Origin: a virus
Virus record (IMG/VR): IMGVR_UViG_3300032144_000019
Coordinates: 1 to 46,698 of that record
Reading direction: 5' to 3' (one strand)
DNA length: 46,698 nucleotides
Shown: piece by piece, positions 8,819-17,920 of the stretch
Numbering within the stretch: the stretch's first letter is position 1
How the letters are laid out: each line of letters starts with the position of its first letter
Translations under genes and position numbers: made by a program
Notes under the pieces: generated by a model
What the model was told of the DNA's origin: nothing
What the model saw: only the letters and a program-made list of their open reading frames with translations
The model's database searches: none

Positions 8819-8855
8819 GAATTTACCGCCAAGTTAAATGATTAGTAAAGCGTGC

Positions 8856-9347
8856 TCACGCGACCACGGCCGTAAAGGCGAAGCCGTTGGCGAGGCCGGC
8901 GGTGCCGAACCACAGCCACTGCGCCTGACCTGACCCTTCGTCGTAGGCGTAGTTGTCCGGGCTGTTCATGAAGTACTGGAATACCCCGTTCACGGTGAGT
9001 GTGGCGGCCCACCCGCTCGCGCCAGGGTCTTCGGCGAATCCGCTGACGGTGAGATACAGGACTGCGCCCTCCTCATGAAGGCCAATCACCGTCTTGCCGT
9101 CCGTGGCGGTGGTCGGGGACATGCTGCCGTACCCGCCGAATTGATACCCCACACGACCACTGGATGTGCCGGAAACGCCACTCGTCACCAAGATGCCAGA
9201 CGAGAAAATCTGGCGCGCAGTGCCACCGGAGTCCACAATAAAGACTCTCTTGGCCATCCTAGTGGTTCCGCCAGAATCAACAATACCCCAGCGCTTAACT
9301 ACGCGCTCTGTGCCACCACTATCTGATATGATTGTACGACTAGCCAT
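8856..9347 (-). CDS. Tail adhesin-like protein with DSGGT repeats
   Basis: The first 50 residues hold three copies of a unit with core DSGGTxR (residues about 9-15, 24-30 and 39-45). The remaining 110 residues form a Gly/aromatic-rich domain that looks like a receptor-binding or beta-sandwich tip. Bases about 8858-9240, coding for this C-terminal domain, are clearly more GC-rich than the repeat-coding part and the neighbouring genes, which suggests the tip was acquired by recombination. It follows the tail-fibre gene in the operon. Function is inferred from position and architecture. Confidence 0.6.
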   Translation of the reverse strand: MASRTIISDSGGTERVVKRWGIVDSGGTTRMAKRVFIVDSGGTARQIFSSGILVTSGVSGTSSGRVGYQFGGYGSMSPTTATDGKTVIGLHEEGAVLYLTVSGFAEDPGASGWAATLTVNGVFQYFMNSPDNYAYDEGSGQAQWLWFGTAGLANGFAFTAVVA

Positions 9348-9350
9348 AAC

Positions 9351-9977
9351 TTAATAGTAGAAGAACATATCTCCGGCAGACCCAGAAGGAGTCCCACCCG
9401 GATCAGATGCTATAGTAATACCGCTTAGGCTTCCTATCTTAGGAAGATAGCTGGCACTAACAGTGCCCGAAGTAATAGCAGAGCCTGCATGAGAGTGGCT
9501 TGCGGCCGCAAAAGCAGCTGCATGTTGGCCATCTACGGTATCTGCGTCTCCTGCCGTGGTCGCACTAGCAGCACTACCTGACACACTGATACTCCACGTT
9601 CCTGTGGCGCCGGAACCCGCCTTAGTAGGAAATAGACCTGCGGCATAACCATCAATAGCAGCCTTAACTCCAGCTGGAGTTACAGCCCTATTGGTATCTG
9701 TGCCTGTGTTAGCTTCTGTGGTAGTAGCTAACTCTACTGCTCCAATGGCAGAGTCCGTGGCGGACGGGAGACTGGCTACTAGAACCTTACCACTACCATC
9801 TAGTCCCGCGTATCCGTTATTGGTTCCCTTGTTTGCAAGGTCCTCTTTAGTCGAAATAGCGGTGGCAATATTGTCTAGCTCGGTGTCTAGTTCTGTGCCC
9901 TTTGCCTTCTTTAGGGGATTGCCAGTAGTAAGGGCATCCTTTGCTGCGAAGTCTGTAGTAACTACGTAATTGCTCAT
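9351..9977 (-). CDS. Tail fibre protein
   Basis: This 208-residue protein contains the tail-collar-type segment GAVELATTTEANTGTDTNRA followed by VTPAGVKAAI. Next comes a Ser/Ala/Gly-rich shaft with DADTVDGQHAAAFAAASHSH, a combination typical of phage tail fibres. The N-terminus (MSNYVVTTDFAAKDALTTGN) probably attaches to the tail. Its start overlaps the end of the upstream tail gene by four bases. Confidence 0.8.
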   Translation of the reverse strand: MSNYVVTTDFAAKDALTTGNPLKKAKGTELDTELDNIATAISTKEDLANKGTNNGYAGLDGSGKVLVASLPSATDSAIGAVELATTTEANTGTDTNRAVTPAGVKAAIDGYAAGLFPTKAGSGATGTWSISVSGSAASATTAGDADTVDGQHAAAFAAASHSHAGSAITSGTVSASYLPKIGSLSGITIASDPGGTPSGSAGDMFFYY

Positions 9978-11539
9978 TGTGCTAACCTGCCGAGCTTAGT
10001 AAATAAGTTGATTTGTTGGGCCGAGAAGGCCGCGTTAGGGACCTCAAGCTGAAGCCCTATTCTGTAATACTGGCCTGTGCCGTATGCCTGAGTGTTGATT
10101 TTATTCAGAGCTATGGCTCCACCTGACCACTCCCCTTCTCCCCACTCCATCTCTCCCCACTCAGAGAGCGTCCCAGAACCTGCCTCAATGGCGGCTACAG
10201 AGGTACGGAAGGTATCCTCGAAGTCAATAGCCCATTTGAACAGTAGGGAAGTATTGGCCCCGGTGAATACAATGGCGGAGATATTCTTAATGATCTTAAG
10301 GTAGGCTGCAAAGTCCTCTCCCAGATCAAGCCAAGGCGAGTGATAAGTAAAGGTATAGGTATCTGACGCATCCAGATATCCATTATATACCCCCACAATA
10401 CCAGGAGAGCCTGTGTGACCTAGAAGTAGGTCCCCGTCCTCTGTGCGGCACATGGCCGTAGCGGGGAAGTGCCAGTCTGTAACTCGTAGACTGCCGTCCT
10501 GTAGCTTGCCGTCCGTATCAAAGCAGAACGTCTTGTTGGATGTGGGAAACGAGATTAGGTAGAAGCCATTCTCCGGAGAATACACGGAACGAACATAATC
10601 CATATCCTCAGCTATGACCGCCTCTAGGAAGTAGTCTCGTACATTCTTAGTGATATTCTCGATAGGGTTGGCACGTTCTTGAATGAGCTTAGAAAGGGAC
10701 TGAATACCAGCAGCGGATAGGAATAGTAGGTCCTGCCCTTCTACTTCTTGTACAGAGTCTCTGGCGATACATCCGATAGAGCCGATCCAGTCCTCTACGT
10801 ACAACTGATCCGGGTCAACGCCTAAAGCAGAGCCCTGACCGTCTGTTAGGAATAGTATGGTATTGGTGCCAAATACAATAATACGTCCGTTATAGACCTT
10901 GATGGCAGTACATATGTCTACCCCGTTAGGCCATACAGAGGTAAAATCAAATTCCGCTGCTCCGTTTGAAGTATTCCATTCGGTCTCATCTAATAGGGCA
11001 GACGCTTGTAGAACCTGCCCATCTTCCGATATTCCCCACAACCGTCCTGCGAATGACATGCCGCAGTTACCTTTAGGAGCAGTGCCCCCGGTGGCAGTAA
11101 TATCCGCAAAAGAGGTGCCTGTATAGATGATTGGTTGCTCGCCGTGCTGGAAGCCTATTAGCTTGTCATTAAAGTTAACGAACTGCCAATTACCTCCGGC
11201 GGTGATGGTTGCCGTACCAGTGATATCGTCAGGGGTATCAGTAGTTTTATATACCTTATTATCATCCCCAGCTACGATAATCTCTGTATCTCCATCACTG
11301 GTCCTATACTCAAAAATCTGCTCAATACGTGGAGTACCGGTGATAGCTGGAGCAGTTAGTGGAGAGAATCCCTTTCTAGCAGCCAGCCTACCATTAGAAT
11401 CGAAGACAGCATTGAGCGCCTCTGTGGCCCAAGAGGGATCAAGAACAGCCGCATCCGCCTGCTTATTGAGTCCCTGAAAGCCGGGGCTAACAAGGGGGAT
11501 TGGTACCATAGGGGCACCTGATCTCGGAGCTATAGGCAT
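9974..11539 (-). CDS. Beta-propeller tail tube / stabilisation protein
   Basis: The 521-residue product begins with IPLVSPGFQGLNKQADAAVLDP and continues with repeated strands of the kind VFGTNTILFLTDGQG and DLLFLSAAGIQSLS. This is the pattern of podovirus nozzle proteins (T7 gp12-like) or P22 gp10-like stabilisation proteins. It sits directly after the tail adaptor and before the tail fibre, as expected. The role is a structural tail component that plugs or extends the portal channel. Confidence 0.75.
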   Translation of the reverse strand: MPIAPRSGAPMVPIPLVSPGFQGLNKQADAAVLDPSWATEALNAVFDSNGRLAARKGFSPLTAPAITGTPRIEQIFEYRTSDGDTEIIVAGDDNKVYKTTDTPDDITGTATITAGGNWQFVNFNDKLIGFQHGEQPIIYTGTSFADITATGGTAPKGNCGMSFAGRLWGISEDGQVLQASALLDETEWNTSNGAAEFDFTSVWPNGVDICTAIKVYNGRIIVFGTNTILFLTDGQGSALGVDPDQLYVEDWIGSIGCIARDSVQEVEGQDLLFLSAAGIQSLSKLIQERANPIENITKNVRDYFLEAVIAEDMDYVRSVYSPENGFYLISFPTSNKTFCFDTDGKLQDGSLRVTDWHFPATAMCRTEDGDLLLGHTGSPGIVGVYNGYLDASDTYTFTYHSPWLDLGEDFAAYLKIIKNISAIVFTGANTSLLFKWAIDFEDTFRTSVAAIEAGSGTLSEWGEMEWGEGEWSGGAIALNKINTQAYGTGQYYRIGLQLEVPNAAFSAQQINLFTKLGRLAQ

Positions 11540-11540
11540 A

Positions 11541-12248
11541 TTAGTCCGCTGTAAATACTGGGTAGGCGTTCTGAGTCCTACGAGAATCTATAGAGATAGC
11601 ATCATGGAGAGCAGCTAGGTATCGCTGTTCAGCAATTGTTCCAGGAGTACCAACTTCCTCTCCCTTTTCATTAAGGGCATAGTTAGTGGCCAGAAGAACA
11701 ACAGGTCTCCAAGGAACATATAATTCGTCGAAGTCAGCAGACAGGTCACTCTGAGGACGCTTAAAAATAAAGCGCCAAGTCCTCACTTCACTCGGCTTCT
11801 CGTAAAGTCGAATGGCAGGAGTACCGGCGCTATAGTCCACAGCGTAGAACTGAGGGATAGAGATGTCTGGATGATTACTGTCAATATTGTACATATGCTC
11901 TACGTACTCCAGACTGCGTTCGGTGATAGTGGTAGGGTTGTCTGTAGTGACATCCCACGCGAGTCCTCGGTGACAGTTTGGGTCATACATAAGAACAGAA
12001 CGATCATTCAGCACAGCTGAGCTGATGCTACCATTAGATAGATCGTAGGTATAAGTGCCTGGCACTAATGAGAGTTGGGTAGGCGTCCGTAGAGCAGCCC
12101 ACTCCCAACTATCCTCTACTTGAGCCTTAGCATCATTTATGAACGACGCGATGAGGGTAGAGTAGGTGTTAGCACTAACAGTACCAACCTGAGGTTCCCG
12201 AACTCGTTTAAGAACTTCATTTACAAGTTGAAGGTATGTCTTAGACAT
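11541..12248 (-). CDS. Tail adaptor / head-to-tail connector protein
   Basis: The 235-residue product reads MSKTYLQLVNEVLKRVREP at its start, then FINDAKAQVEDSWEWAALR. That N-terminus is characteristic of T7 gp11-like tail tubular A proteins and related podovirus adaptors. It lies between the major capsid gene and the propeller tail gene. It would bind the portal ring and connect it to the tail. Confidence 0.8.
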   Translation of the reverse strand: MSKTYLQLVNEVLKRVREPQVGTVSANTYSTLIASFINDAKAQVEDSWEWAALRTPTQLSLVPGTYTYDLSNGSISSAVLNDRSVLMYDPNCHRGLAWDVTTDNPTTITERSLEYVEHMYNIDSNHPDISIPQFYAVDYSAGTPAIRLYEKPSEVRTWRFIFKRPQSDLSADFDELYVPWRPVVLLATNYALNEKGEEVGTPGTIAEQRYLAALHDAISIDSRRTQNAYPVFTAD

Positions 12249-12275
12249 TAAGTGTCCTCAGATTTAAGAATAAGT

Positions 12276-12333
12276 CCGGGAGAGTTATACTCCCTCCCGG
12301 AAGAGTTTGTTACTCAACCGTTATTAGGTTGAG
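12276..12333 (-). terminator. Two tandem hairpins behind the capsid gene (attenuator or mRNA 3' stabiliser)
   Basis: On the minus strand the capsid gene ends inside the hairpin CTCAACC/GGTTGAG (12313-12333). This is followed by a second hairpin, CCGGGAG/CTCCCGG (12276-12300), and a moderately T-rich ACTTATTCTT. The second fits a partial intrinsic terminator. They could raise capsid mRNA abundance relative to downstream tail genes. Confidence 0.6.
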
Positions 12334-13268
12334 GGAACCACGAACGCTACACCCGCATTGTCACGGAGTTCAGCACCACCGAAGATGGTGTCCGCAACCA
12401 TGAGGTCAGCCAGCCACTCCAGCTTATACTGGGTCTGTAGGCGGGGCTTCATCTGGGTAGCCAGCGCAAGGGCTGACTCGTGGATGAAGAGACCTACGAT
12501 CTGGTCGGTAGCAGTACCCGTGTCAGCAATGGTTGGGCAGTTGGTAGACACGTATACGGGTACGCCGTACAGGTCACCAATCAGGCCATTGCGGATTGGG
12601 TTGCCAGAACCAGTCTCACCAGTAAACGCCTGCTCAGTAAACCGGCTCAGGCCAAGCAGCTTGCGCTTCTCGACAGGCGGGATTACGAAAGCACGCCCAC
12701 GACCGGGGACATCAGCGTTATCCAGAAGCTCGATGAGCCGGCGGATAAACTCGTCAGTCAGGGCCGCAGCGTTACCAGCGTTAGCGTTGGCGGTTGGGTC
12801 CCAGTCAGCCAGCGCACCGCTGTTGTTGACCTTGGCCTTGGAATACGCAGTACCACCCTGTAGGGTCGCAGCTAGCGCGTGCACATAGGAGTCGATCTTC
12901 TTGGCGAGAGCATAGCCAGCATCGTCGGTGTAGAACTTACGGAGGGAGGGGAGAGCCTGAACCTTCACGATATCCTCAATGAGGCGTGAATACTCCCACC
13001 ACTGATCGACAGTTACGTTGACCGTGGTTGAGCTGTTGGGGATCAGGGTAACGACGTTCTCAGCGACCTTCGCGCTAGCAGCGCCACGAGTCGGTGAGGG
13101 GATGTGCATTACGTCACCCTTCTTGCCTACGAAGTCTAGGTTAGTTACCAAGTTAGCCGCAACAAGGTTAGTCTTGAACGCAGCTAGAATTTCATCTGAC
13201 CACATTTCCGGGACGAAATCACCGACTTCGGCTAGGATTACGTGGTTTGAACCAAAGGCTGTTGCCAT
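12324..13268 (-). CDS. Major capsid protein
   Basis: The 314-residue protein has an HK97-fold-type coat sequence. It shows an N-terminal MWSDEILAAFKTNLVAANLV, a middle VTVDQWWEYSRLIEDIVKVQ, RAFVIPPVEKRKLLGL, and a C-terminal LEWLADLMVADTIFGGAELR that are typical of podovirus coat proteins. It is preceded by the scaffold gene and followed by the tail adaptor, the usual order. Its codon use is rich in C/G-ending codons compared with neighbours, consistent with high expression. Confidence 0.9.
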   Translation of the reverse strand: MATAFGSNHVILAEVGDFVPEMWSDEILAAFKTNLVAANLVTNLDFVGKKGDVMHIPSPTRGAASAKVAENVVTLIPNSSTTVNVTVDQWWEYSRLIEDIVKVQALPSLRKFYTDDAGYALAKKIDSYVHALAATLQGGTAYSKAKVNNSGALADWDPTANANAGNAAALTDEFIRRLIELLDNADVPGRGRAFVIPPVEKRKLLGLSRFTEQAFTGETGSGNPIRNGLIGDLYGVPVYVSTNCPTIADTGTATDQIVGLFIHESALALATQMKPRLQTQYKLEWLADLMVADTIFGGAELRDNAGVAFVVPST

Positions 13269-13303
13269 ATTAAATTACCTCAAATAGAATACTAATACAT
13301 AAG

Positions 13304-14053
13304 TTATTTCACCCGCTTGTCTGCGTAAGCCTTAAGGCGCTCGGCCTGGAAGGTTGGATCATTCCACTTAGCCTTAGCAATTGGATCACCACTGAGGGCC
13401 TTGAGATGGAGAGCTTGGAAATCAGACCGGCTATAAATCTTGTCAGATTCTAGTCCAGTTGATCCGCCTCCTTCTAAGGTCCCGAGCTTTTCCTGCTGCT
13501 TACGAAGGCTTTCCTTCTGGGTCTTAGCTTCCTTCACATCTGACTGATGCTCGTCCCATAGGCTCCATAGTGAGCTAGCAGCGTCGTAATTTCCTTCGTT
13601 AGCTGCTGCACCTAGAGCTGATCGGACCTTGTTCCTCTTCACCCAATCAACAAATTCTGAGTTGTTGAGGTCTTTCTCATAGTCCGGATACTCTCGTTCA
13701 AAAGAGGCCTGAGCTGCTGAAACTCTAGCAGTAGCCACTTCTGAGCGTAGTTTCTGTACTACGGGATGTTCCTCAATAGCTCGTTCAATTGCCTCATCAG
13801 GATCAGTTAGAAGATCATCGGCAGTGATCGGCTTCCGCTCCACGCGGTTTGTGCCTTTGATGCGTTCCTGTTCTAGCCCGAGAAATCTATCAGCCATCTG
13901 CCGGAGAGTACCCACTTCGTTACCTAGGCGGGACTTTTCTGCCTCAGCTTCCATATGCATTTTAGCAATTTCAGCTGCGGACTTACCTTTATACTTTTCC
14001 GGAAGTAGGTTGCCTTCTAGATCATCATCGGTCTGCATGTTTGCATTAGACAT
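13304..14053 (-). CDS. Capsid scaffolding protein
   Basis: The protein is 249 residues, acidic, highly helical, Glu/Lys/Ala-rich, and almost without hydrophobic core or cysteine. It contains EKYKGKSAAEIAKMHMEAEA, a segment common in phage scaffolds, and an MADRFLGLEQERIKGTNRVE coiled stretch. It lies immediately upstream of the major capsid gene. It would guide procapsid assembly and then exit. Confidence 0.85.
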   Translation of the reverse strand: MSNANMQTDDDLEGNLLPEKYKGKSAAEIAKMHMEAEAEKSRLGNEVGTLRQMADRFLGLEQERIKGTNRVERKPITADDLLTDPDEAIERAIEEHPVVQKLRSEVATARVSAAQASFEREYPDYEKDLNNSEFVDWVKRNKVRSALGAAANEGNYDAASSLWSLWDEHQSDVKEAKTQKESLRKQQEKLGTLEGGGSTGLESDKIYSRSDFQALHLKALSGDPIAKAKWNDPTFQAERLKAYADKRVK

Positions 14054-14148
14054 TTTGTGTTCTCCTTATCTTAGTCTCTGCCAGCGGAATGCTGGTTGTA
14101 GAGGTAAACGGCCTGCCTTCGGAGAAGGGGTTATAGGCCGGGATAGTT
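14054..14148 (-). other. Intergenic gap with small hairpins between FmdB-type gene and scaffold gene
   Basis: The 95-base gap contains CCAGC-GGAAT-GCTGG and a GGCCT...AGGCC inverted repeat. No promoter of the GAACTT-N16-TCTAA type is present. It may be an RNA processing or stability element upstream of the highly expressed scaffold and capsid genes. Confidence 0.35.
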
Positions 14149-14376
14149 TTAATCCCAATCCTCGGACTTGTGGTGGGCTCGTACTTTACGTTCCCACTTG
14201 TCAGCCATAGTCGGATAATCCGAGCTAAGGCCTAGTTTGGGGTCAATGCGAGTACCTGAAATTATACGAGTAGCCTCAGAACCACATTCAGGGCAGTCGT
14301 GTGTCAGTTTCTCTTTGTTGACCAATTCTTCAAAAACAGCGAGACATTTAGGACACTCGAAATCAAACAGGATCAT
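14149..14376 (-). CDS. FmdB-type zinc-ribbon protein
   Basis: ATG at 14376 gives MILFDFECPKC, followed by VFEELVNKEKLTHDCPECGSEATRIISGT. These two CxxC pairs (CPKC and CPEC) with FE.L and a downstream hydrophobic turn form the FmdB regulatory zinc ribbon. The start overlaps the preceding gene by 14 bases. An upstream TTG/ATG-rich extension to 14415 lies inside that gene and is not needed. The role in phages is unknown. Confidence 0.75.
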   Translation of the reverse strand: MILFDFECPKCLAVFEELVNKEKLTHDCPECGSEATRIISGTRIDPKLGLSSDYPTMADKWERKVRAHHKSEDWD

Positions 14377-14617
14377 ATTCTTCTGGCTCTTCTGGAGCGA
14401 GTGCCTTCTCAACAATTATGGGTAGAGATAGAATTTCTCGGTACGCAAGAATGCGTCCTTGTGCGATCTTTAGGAGGTCTCCGGTTACATCCGTCTGGAG
14501 TACACTCTCCTTAAGTTCTTCGATCTTCTCCTTAATATCCTCTTCCAGTACATCCCAGCCCTTTGTGTGGATCATCTCATTGAGATTTTCGAGGGCCTTG
14601 AGTGTTACAGCATCCAT
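14363..14617 (-). CDS. Helical hypothetical protein next to portal gene (84 aa)
   Basis: The product is 84 residues, acidic, with a long helix (LNEMIHTKGWDVLEEDIKEK) and a proline/glutamate-rich tail. The gene is two bases from the portal gene and overlaps the FmdB-type gene. Small helical proteins at this place are frequent in podovirus head modules. No family was recognised. Confidence 0.7.
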   Translation of the reverse strand: MDAVTLKALENLNEMIHTKGWDVLEEDIKEKIEELKESVLQTDVTGDLLKIAQGRILAYREILSLPIIVEKALAPEEPEEYDPV

Positions 14618-14619
14618 AT

Positions 14620-16617
14620 TTATTTCTTAGGTTTTGCCTTCTGTTTCTGTGATTGTGCTTTGAACTTCTTATCATCGGACTGGGACTTCTGCTTACGGTC
14701 CTCGCCCTTATTGAAATCTTCCCTCATACCCTGCTCTCGCTTAACCTCAGTATCCTTGTCGATCTTCTTGTTAGCGATGACGGTCTGGGCAGCCATAATC
14801 TCAATCTTCTCATCCTCAAGATTTGACTTGACCCCCGTGTACTCGGCAGTGGCACGAGCAGCCTCGGCCTGAGCAAGCTTGAGGGCAATCTCTGCCTGTA
14901 GCTTGTCATTCTCTAGCTGGGCATTCTCGAACTGGAGCTGCTGGATCATCTGCTGCATCTGCTCAGCTTCTGGGTTCGGCTGGGCCGCAGCCTCGAGGGC
15001 TGCTACTAGTGAGCTACGCTTGCCAGCAGAAGAGTTCTCCACGATAGCCTTAACGATCTGAGGCTTAATGGGGTCCTCTGGGCCTAGAATTGAGAGTAGC
15101 TGAATGTAGATAGACTGCTCTACCTCACGGGCCATAATGCCCATAGAGGCGAATACTCGGAACTTGAAGTCCTGAGGGAATCGTTCTGGATCGAACTGGC
15201 AGTAGCGGTTGAGCATCTTCTTGACCATAGGGCCTAGGAAGAGTCGCTCCACATTCTGCATGGTACGTTTGGCTCGCTTAACGAAGCCAGACTGCATCAT
15301 GGACATACCACCAGAGGTCTCATTACGACGGTTCTCGTCGAGAGGGATGGCGGAATCCATAGCACCCGTGCCCATCTGTACCATCCGTTCTAGATCACTA
15401 GACTGCTGGAAGGTGGCTGGGTTTAGGTTACCGAATACGATAGGCTCTAGAATTTCACTTGGTCGTCCCTGTGTAAGGATGGTCTTTCCGGGTTTGATAC
15501 GGAAGTCCATGCCTCTTGGAATTCTGGTAGCATCAACTCCCATGACCGGGTAAGTGAGCAGGCCAAGGGCGTCGATTCTGGCACGTAGCTCGGCGTCAAG
15601 GGCCTTTTGAGGGTTGTATCCTTTCTCAGATACTCCTCGACCCCAGAACTGATCTGGCACGGTCTCGTGAGGATACGCAACGAAGGCTCGATCCGTCTGG
15701 CCATACTCTGTCTCATAGGGATTAGGGATGGCACGTAGGAGGACTCCCTCGTTAGCAATAGTAACGATAGCCTCGGATAGGTCTTCAGCCTCAACCTCAA
15801 TACGACCCTCATCATCCGTTAGGATGCGACGATCAAAGTCCTTCTTGTATTCTTCTGGATCAAGCAGGCGAGTAGGTACTAGGCCGTGGTATTCTGTAAT
15901 GAATACAGCACCCTCATTGTCTAGGGTACCTGTAACCTCACCATTAACATTAAAACCACCAGTAGTTCCCTGCCAGTCTCCTAGGGCTGTGTTGTAATAC
16001 ACCCCAGACTTCATCTTCTCAATGACCTTATGCTTGGGAGCATTGAGTTCATGAGCCATGCCTAGGGCATCATCAACACCCTTGGCTACAGGATCAATGA
16101 CGAACTTGGTAGGAGATACAGGAACCAGCCAACACTTAAAGTTACCTGATGGGTCACGACCAATCATGATCTTACCAATACCGGTACCTAGAAGGGCACC
16201 ATTCAGGTAGGACTCAGAGACAGCAGCCTTGGTACCGTGACAATCAATTTCCTCGATGAGTAGGTCACGGAGAATCTCCATGTCCTCTTTCTCTTCGTCG
16301 GCATAGTCGTCTACGATATCCAGCCACATATCCCTACCGAAGGTAGCTTCTTCCATCTCAGCCACAGTCATTTCAACTGCCTGTTGGAGGGCAGGGGCAA
16401 TTAGACGGGAACGCTCAGATTCCTTATTACGATCTGCTGGGTCCCAGAAACCACGCCATAGGCGATAGTATTCTGCCCACTTCTTTTGGAAGTTAGAATC
16501 ACGGACTCTACGCCACTCTTGGACGTGCTCCATGACCCACTGAGCTAGTTCAATACGGCGAGCTTGGTCAGCCGTACTCTCTACTTCTTTACCTTCTAGG
16601 GGGATATCTATGGCCAC
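14620..16617 (-). CDS. Portal protein
   Basis: The 665-residue product starts at GTG 16617, three bases after the terminase stop. It contains portal-like stretches: YRLWRGFWDPADRNKESERS, RLIAPALQQAVEM, ESYLNGALLGTGIGKIMIG, DQFWGRGVSEKGYNPQKALD and NETSGGMSMMQSGFVKRAKR. The last 150 residues are a long Gln/Lys/Glu-rich coiled coil and a very basic tail, probably the crown that projects into the capsid. It forms the ring at one vertex for DNA entry and exit. Confidence 0.88.
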   Translation of the reverse strand: MAIDIPLEGKEVESTADQARRIELAQWVMEHVQEWRRVRDSNFQKKWAEYYRLWRGFWDPADRNKESERSRLIAPALQQAVEMTVAEMEEATFGRDMWLDIVDDYADEEKEDMEILRDLLIEEIDCHGTKAAVSESYLNGALLGTGIGKIMIGRDPSGNFKCWLVPVSPTKFVIDPVAKGVDDALGMAHELNAPKHKVIEKMKSGVYYNTALGDWQGTTGGFNVNGEVTGTLDNEGAVFITEYHGLVPTRLLDPEEYKKDFDRRILTDDEGRIEVEAEDLSEAIVTIANEGVLLRAIPNPYETEYGQTDRAFVAYPHETVPDQFWGRGVSEKGYNPQKALDAELRARIDALGLLTYPVMGVDATRIPRGMDFRIKPGKTILTQGRPSEILEPIVFGNLNPATFQQSSDLERMVQMGTGAMDSAIPLDENRRNETSGGMSMMQSGFVKRAKRTMQNVERLFLGPMVKKMLNRYCQFDPERFPQDFKFRVFASMGIMAREVEQSIYIQLLSILGPEDPIKPQIVKAIVENSSAGKRSSLVAALEAAAQPNPEAEQMQQMIQQLQFENAQLENDKLQAEIALKLAQAEAARATAEYTGVKSNLEDEKIEIMAAQTVIANKKIDKDTEVKREQGMREDFNKGEDRKQKSQSDDKKFKAQSQKQKAKPKK

Positions 16618-16620
16618 TAA

Positions 16621-17919
16621 TTACCACCCGATAATGTTGTCGTCCATAACCATCTGCTCAAGCATCAGCTTATGGGGATCAATGTATACAGTAGTTGCCA
16701 TCTGGTCGATGTAAGCTACCGCGTCTAGTAAGTCATCGTGGGCTAGGGTAGAGGGAAAATCTGAGGCCTGTCGAATGAATCTATTGACCCACTCCCCATC
16801 CTCATTGAGGGTAATTCGCCCCTTCTCTGCCCTTCCCTGTAAGGCCCATCGAATACGATCAGCCTTCTTATTGTTTCCGTGAGTTAATTCTTGGACGACA
16901 TAGAAGCAGTTGAGCCGCTTCATTTCATCCTCTAGGTAAGGCATTACCGCGTTTTTCGCCATGCCTCTTTCAATACCGACACCAATTGGGCGATACGTGC
17001 GATACGCATCCATAATTTCAAGAGCCGCTCTTCGTACTTCCCATTGGCCATGTCTGATATCCTCCACAAACCACCCTTCTGGGCCGGTTGTAACTACTGC
17101 GATAGCGGATTCATCCCGAATCTTAAGCTCTTTACGAGTAAGGGAACCTACGTTTGAAAACCCGGCAAGGTCAACTGCCATGTAAGTGTCCCCTTGAAAG
17201 GAGCACCGTGGGGCATATAGCCACCACTTTGAGTTGAATACGGAGCCCTTGGCTGTAGCGAATGAGGCCTCGTATTCCTGAGCAAACTCAGCAGATGAGA
17301 GCTGGTTTTTGGCAGAGAGGACATCCCCTTGGTCGAGAGTGGGGTTATCAAGTGTGGTGAACTGCCAGGCTTCCCAAGTAGGGAGGCCCTCGTGCTTGGC
17401 TTGTATGAACAGTTCAAAGAAGTGGTTCTCCCCTTCTGGGGTACCGATGAACAAGGCATGGCCTTCTACGTCAGTCAGAGCGGGGCGAACAATCTTGGTC
17501 CACACATCCGGCTTCATGAACGCATACTCGTCCATTACTACGAAGTGATAGCCCAGACCACGTAGGGAGTCTGGATCATCAGACCCCTTGATAATGATCT
17601 TTCGACCATTAACAAGGGTGATGGTAGCTGAGTTTTCGTGTGTCTTAGCGATCAGGGGTCTACCTAGGTTCTGAACTAGGTCCCACATAATACGCTTAGC
17701 CTGCTCGAAGGTAGGACCAATGTAGTAGATGGGCTTCTGGTCTACATTGTAGGTACGGCCAGATACACCTTTATGGGTGCTCTGGATGCCATACATCAGC
17801 ATCATCATGGCGGCTAGGTATGACTTACCAAACCTACGTCCCGCCGCTACAACCTTGAACCTAGCCGCAGAGTCGAAGATCAACTTCTGGGATGGGTGGA
17901 AGGTAAAGTTAAGTTCCAA
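16621..17919 (-). CDS. Terminase large subunit
   Basis: The product is 432 residues from TTG 17919. Walker A is AGRRFGKS (residues 26-33), Walker B is FVVMDEY with Asp130-Glu131, and SLRGLGYH precedes it. The nuclease domain has MAVDLAG as first acidic motif, GIERGMAKNAV and the final HDDLLDAVAY. The protein cuts and packages concatemeric DNA through the portal. The neighbouring DUF5681 protein is a small-subunit candidate, but no clear small terminase is seen. Confidence 0.93.
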   Translation of the reverse strand: MELNFTFHPSQKLIFDSAARFKVVAAGRRFGKSYLAAMMMLMYGIQSTHKGVSGRTYNVDQKPIYYIGPTFEQAKRIMWDLVQNLGRPLIAKTHENSATITLVNGRKIIIKGSDDPDSLRGLGYHFVVMDEYAFMKPDVWTKIVRPALTDVEGHALFIGTPEGENHFFELFIQAKHEGLPTWEAWQFTTLDNPTLDQGDVLSAKNQLSSAEFAQEYEASFATAKGSVFNSKWWLYAPRCSFQGDTYMAVDLAGFSNVGSLTRKELKIRDESAIAVVTTGPEGWFVEDIRHGQWEVRRAALEIMDAYRTYRPIGVGIERGMAKNAVMPYLEDEMKRLNCFYVVQELTHGNNKKADRIRWALQGRAEKGRITLNEDGEWVNRFIRQASDFPSTLAHDDLLDAVAYIDQMATTVYIDPHKLMLEQMVMDDNIIGW

Positions 17920-17920
17920 G

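Noticed and set aside
12358-12888. 176-codon plus-strand frame opposite the major capsid gene
   Set aside because: Ser/Arg-rich shadow of a highly biased gene; no start signal.
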